Position numbers and translations under genes: made by a program. A DNA stretch of 20,153 nt from a virus: positions 1 to 20,153 of the IMG/VR virus record IMGVR_UViG_3300047673_000229; one strand, written 5' to 3'. The notes under the pieces are model-generated. The model was not told the DNA's origin. It saw only the letters and a program-made list of their open reading frames with translations, and made no database searches. Positions 18,508 to 20,153 of the stretch are shown here, piece by piece (positions within the stretch are counted from its first letter, which is position 1; each line of letters starts with the position of its first letter).

Positions 18508-18849
18508 TCACTGGACGCGATGGACGCGGAGCGGTAAGAATCGATCGGTCAGAATGTCCCAGCCGCCGATATCGGCATAGTGATAAGCCAATTGAGGGAC
18601 AGTTTCATCTCTGTGAATGGCGAGCCACCCATCCTCTTGCCGGATTAGGATCAGGCCGGTTTCCGCGTTACGTCGGATGAAGCCAACAGGATCATCTCTT
18701 AGCCTTTGGGCTCCTGTGCGGCCAATCAGAGGAGATGAATATGCCCCGCAAACTCCAACTTTCGGCAGTGGATGGTCGGGAATGTGATGCGCCTCTTCGT
18801 GGCCACACGTCCTACAGACGGACCTATCCTCCTGCGGCGACTCAGGCAC
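18508..18849 (-). CDS. Unknown protein with CRTCGHEEAHH zinc motif, 113 aa
   Basis: GTG 18849 has GGAAG upstream. The N-terminus carries CRTCGHEEAHH and a later CGAYSSP, a possible zinc site (Cys, Cys, His, Cys). The middle has DPVGFIRRNAETGLILIRQE, and the rest is strand-rich (WLAIHRDETVPQLAYHYADI). The start overlaps the preceding gene's stop by 8 nt. It is the last gene of the right-hand leftward operon. Family not recognised. Confidence 0.6.
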   Translation of the reverse strand: MPESPQEDRSVCRTCGHEEAHHIPDHPLPKVGVCGAYSSPLIGRTGAQRLRDDPVGFIRRNAETGLILIRQEDGWLAIHRDETVPQLAYHYADIGGWDILTDRFLPLRVHRVQ

Positions 18850-19012
18850 TATCAGCTACTTCCATGCCGCAATCAAGACAGTAATGCGGCGGCGATACTA
18901 AGCGTCGCCGATGCTCGCACTGCCGACGCTCAGATGCGCCATAAGTGAACGCCACAATCAGCGTGAACGAGACAGCCCACCCGATAAAGAACACCAGCCA
19001 AAACATCATCAT
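18842..19012 (-). CDS. Small membrane-anchored zinc-ribbon-like protein, 56 aa
   Basis: Three consecutive ATGs (19012, 19009, 19006) exist; the first overlaps the previous stop by 4 nt. Residues 4-24 (FWLVFFIGWAVSFTLIVAF) form one transmembrane helix. The cytoplasmic-side tail has CEHRRR and, 11 residues on, CLDCG, a Cys-x-His...CxxC arrangement that may bind zinc. Likely topology: N-terminus outside or short, basic tail inside. Function unknown. Confidence 0.55.
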   Translation of the reverse strand: MMMFWLVFFIGWAVSFTLIVAFTYGASERRQCEHRRRLVSPPHYCLDCGMEVADSA

Positions 19013-19383
19013 CGATACGTCACAGTGACGTTACGCCCCTGCGCCTCAAGATGTTCCAACACGCGGAAGGTGAGACTGCGGTGCCACGACGCCGGCCACT
19101 TACCATGCTTGGACGAAACATTGCCATCGGTCCGGTACGTCATCAACGTTACGTCATCACTGTCGCCCAGCTTCTCGATCGTCGTCCACATTTCAGCGAG
19201 CGTGCGTTCCTCGAGCTTGTCGAGTAGGTCGGCCGCCGCCGCGGGTACGGCAGTGCTGTCGAACCAGCGCACTACCGTGCGCATCGTCACCCCCGCCCGC
19301 TCAGCGAAAAATGAGGGGGGCAACCCCAGGCCCCCCAATCTGACTTTCAGGGCGGCGCCGCTGAGGGTTTTCGTGTCGGTCAT
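19009..19383 (-). CDS. Helix-turn-helix DNA-binding protein, 124 aa
   Basis: Residues about 12-60 (LKVRLGGLGLPPSFFAERAG, then VTMRTVVRWFDSTAVPAAAA) have the Cro/CI-type helix-turn-helix pattern, with FFAERAGVTMRTVVRWFD as helices two and three. The rest (DLLDKLEERTLAEMWTTIEK) is a helix pair and then a strand-rich end (NVTVTYR). It is coupled to the preceding gene by ATGA. A repressor, anti-repressor or excision-control role is plausible; its binding site is unknown. It is a candidate for the operators at 14845, 18221 and 20068, without proof. Confidence 0.65.
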   Translation of the reverse strand: MTDTKTLSGAALKVRLGGLGLPPSFFAERAGVTMRTVVRWFDSTAVPAAAADLLDKLEERTLAEMWTTIEKLGDSDDVTLMTYRTDGNVSSKHGKWPASWHRSLTFRVLEHLEAQGRNVTVTYR

Positions 19384-19913
19384 CGGATCACTTTCTCGTT
19401 GCGAAGGGCTTCGATGGCGCGCTGCGGGTCACAGGCAATGCGATCGGCGATGATGTTGGCGACATGCTCGCGCCAGTCGGCCCAAGACATGTCATCGTCA
19501 TCGAGTGGCGCATTTTCGGCCAGCACCTCAAGAATGGCTGGCACCGCCCAACCGCGCCATGTCAGCGATTGGGCGGTGTGCTCGGTGTATGGGCCTGACG
19601 TTATTGGAATGAAGCCCGGGGAGGTTGGCCACCACTTGCCGGCATCATCAGGGCTGCTGCGCCACCACTTGCCGGCCTCGTACCTCCAGTGCGATCCGGT
19701 GTACGCGACCCACTCGCGATCCTGCTCATCGGGCCCTAGCGACATGACAACGGTGGGCTGCGGTTCCAAGGCTTCGCCCCCGTCATCGGGGTCGTCGAGC
19801 GGATTGTCGTAATCATGCCCTAAAGGCGTTGGCCGCTGGAACAGCACTTTTTCGATGGTGTTGCCTATTTCGGTGATTAGTTTGAGATGGCGTTCGAACG
19901 GGATCGGAATCAC
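19380..19913 (-). CDS. Unknown protein with tandem GKWW repeat, 177 aa
   Basis: GTG 19913 is preferred because it forms GTGA with the stop of the preceding small gene; the longer frame to 20024 is the reading of that gene in another frame. The product starts VIPIPFERHLKLITEIGNTI, then an acidic/Pro linker, then an 11-residue tandem repeat AGKWWRSSPDD / AGKWWPTSPGF, and ends with a helical part (SWADWREHVANIIADRIACD). The repeat DNA is ccaccacttgccggc at 19629-19643 and 19662-19676 (plus strand). Family not recognised. Confidence 0.65.
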   Translation of the reverse strand: MIPIPFERHLKLITEIGNTIEKVLFQRPTPLGHDYDNPLDDPDDGGEALEPQPTVVMSLGPDEQDREWVAYTGSHWRYEAGKWWRSSPDDAGKWWPTSPGFIPITSGPYTEHTAQSLTWRGWAVPAILEVLAENAPLDDDDMSWADWREHVANIIADRIACDPQRAIEALRNEKVIR

Positions 19914-20029
19914 AGGTCGTCCCCGTGCAGAGAGCCGAGGATGTGGAAGCCTTCGCGTTTCAGGCGGGGATGGTCGACATAGCCATCCTTGTCGAATGGT
20001 GTCCACGGCCGTTGAGTTGCCCACAGCAT
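19910..20029 (-). CDS. 39-residue microprotein at the head of the right-hand operon
   Basis: ATG 20029 to TGA 19910-19912 encodes MLWATQRPWTPFDKDGYVD, ending EGFHILGSLHGDDL. It follows the promoter at 20048-20076 and is the first gene of the operon; the stop makes GTGA with the next start. Codon use and composition look protein-like. No ribosome site is evident between the promoter and ATG, so the initiation is uncertain. Function unknown. Confidence 0.5.
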   Translation of the reverse strand: MLWATQRPWTPFDKDGYVDHPRLKREGFHILGSLHGDDL

Positions 20030-20047
20030 TGCTAGATTCACGGGATC

Positions 20048-20076
20048 AGCCTAGTTGTCAAAGACAATGACGTCAA
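20048..20076 (-). promoter_or_regulatory. Leftward promoter of the right-hand operon
   Basis: On the minus strand TTGACG (20076-20071) is followed after 17 nt by TAGGCT (20053-20048), fitting TAnnnT, with ATG 20029 19 nt downstream. The -35 is part of the palindrome TGACGTCA (20068-20075), exactly the 8 bp that also overlaps the -35 at 14896-14903. The spacer holds TTGTC-aaa-GACAA (20055-20067), a second palindrome. Confidence 0.6.
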
Positions 20077-20084
20077 TGTCGGTG

Positions 20085-20153
20085 TCATTTTTCCATGCCA
20101 AGGCGAATGTTGGCGACAGCATGCAGGATCGCGGCCACCGCAGGAGACGGTTC
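20085..20153 (-). CDS. C-terminal fragment of a gene at the window edge (uncertain frame)
   Basis: The frame open from 20153 to TGA (20085-20087) encodes EPSPAVAAILHAVANIRLGM and EK-stop, a helical, alanine-rich tail. A second frame, ending TAG at 20051-20053 (…WKNDTDIDVIVFDN), is also open but would run through the promoter at 20048-20076. The first is preferred because it ends just before that promoter. Only an extended sequence can settle it. Confidence 0.3.
   Translation of the reverse strand, partial: EPSPAVAAILHAVANIRLGMEK

Noticed and set aside
20051-20152. Second open frame at the right edge ending DTDIDVIVFDN
   Set aside because: It overlaps a better frame and runs through a well-formed promoter; kept only as an alternative.

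Overview
The window is a stretch of a tailed-phage (siphovirus-type) genome or prophage from an actinobacterial host, probably in the Mycobacteriales. The reasons are the GC-rich sequence, frequent GTG starts, ATGA/GTGA gene overlaps, a WhiB-like iron-sulfur protein and the HK97-type head genes. No host chromosomal gene, tRNA, rRNA or CRISPR array was recognised.

Layout. (1) 1-460: a partial plus-strand gene, two tandem copies of a 37-bp repeat, and a 60-residue CxxC protein that converges on the structural operon. The two converging stop codons share one TTAA. (2) 454-14825, minus strand: one tightly packed operon read right to left. It starts with about 14 small genes (14825 to 11390), including a DNA-end-processing-type HNH nuclease. 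Then come terminase small subunit (tentative), terminase large subunit carrying a 357-residue LAGLIDADG intein, portal, prohead protease, major capsid protein, a charged small protein, a probable decoration protein, head-tail adaptor, head closure protein, a small protein, an HK97-gp10-like protein, tail terminator and major tail protein. The operon appears to stop there at a 17-bp perfect hairpin; tail chaperones, tape measure, baseplate and lysis genes are not in the window. (3) 14826-14930: a divergent control region with a good minus-strand promoter and a palindrome over its inferred transcription start. (4) 14931-17785, plus strand: whiB-like gene followed by about a dozen very small genes, ending with an AbrB-like protein. 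(5) 17860-18507: a divergent pair, one gene encoding an exported protein, with operator-like palindromes between them. (6) 18508-20029, minus strand: a second small operon with a helix-turn-helix protein and a good promoter at 20048-20076.

The most unusual feature is the modular build of the small-gene arrays. In the plus array the same 5' coding module (encoding roughly MTD-x-IPTEQVAEAI) occurs five times in front of different bodies. Two 3' coding modules also recur, and some copies are frame-shifted or lack a start codon. In the minus array a second junction module is repeated, in which one gene ends (ADGV-stop) inside the start of the next (MVSE). A further 22-bp module is shared between the two arrays, which run on opposite strands. 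This looks like gene-start and gene-end cassettes being duplicated and swapped.

Several genes are described here that are very short (23-56 codons) and were read directly from the nucleotide sequence. All functional names rest on motifs, gene order and family resemblance judged by eye; no database search was possible.
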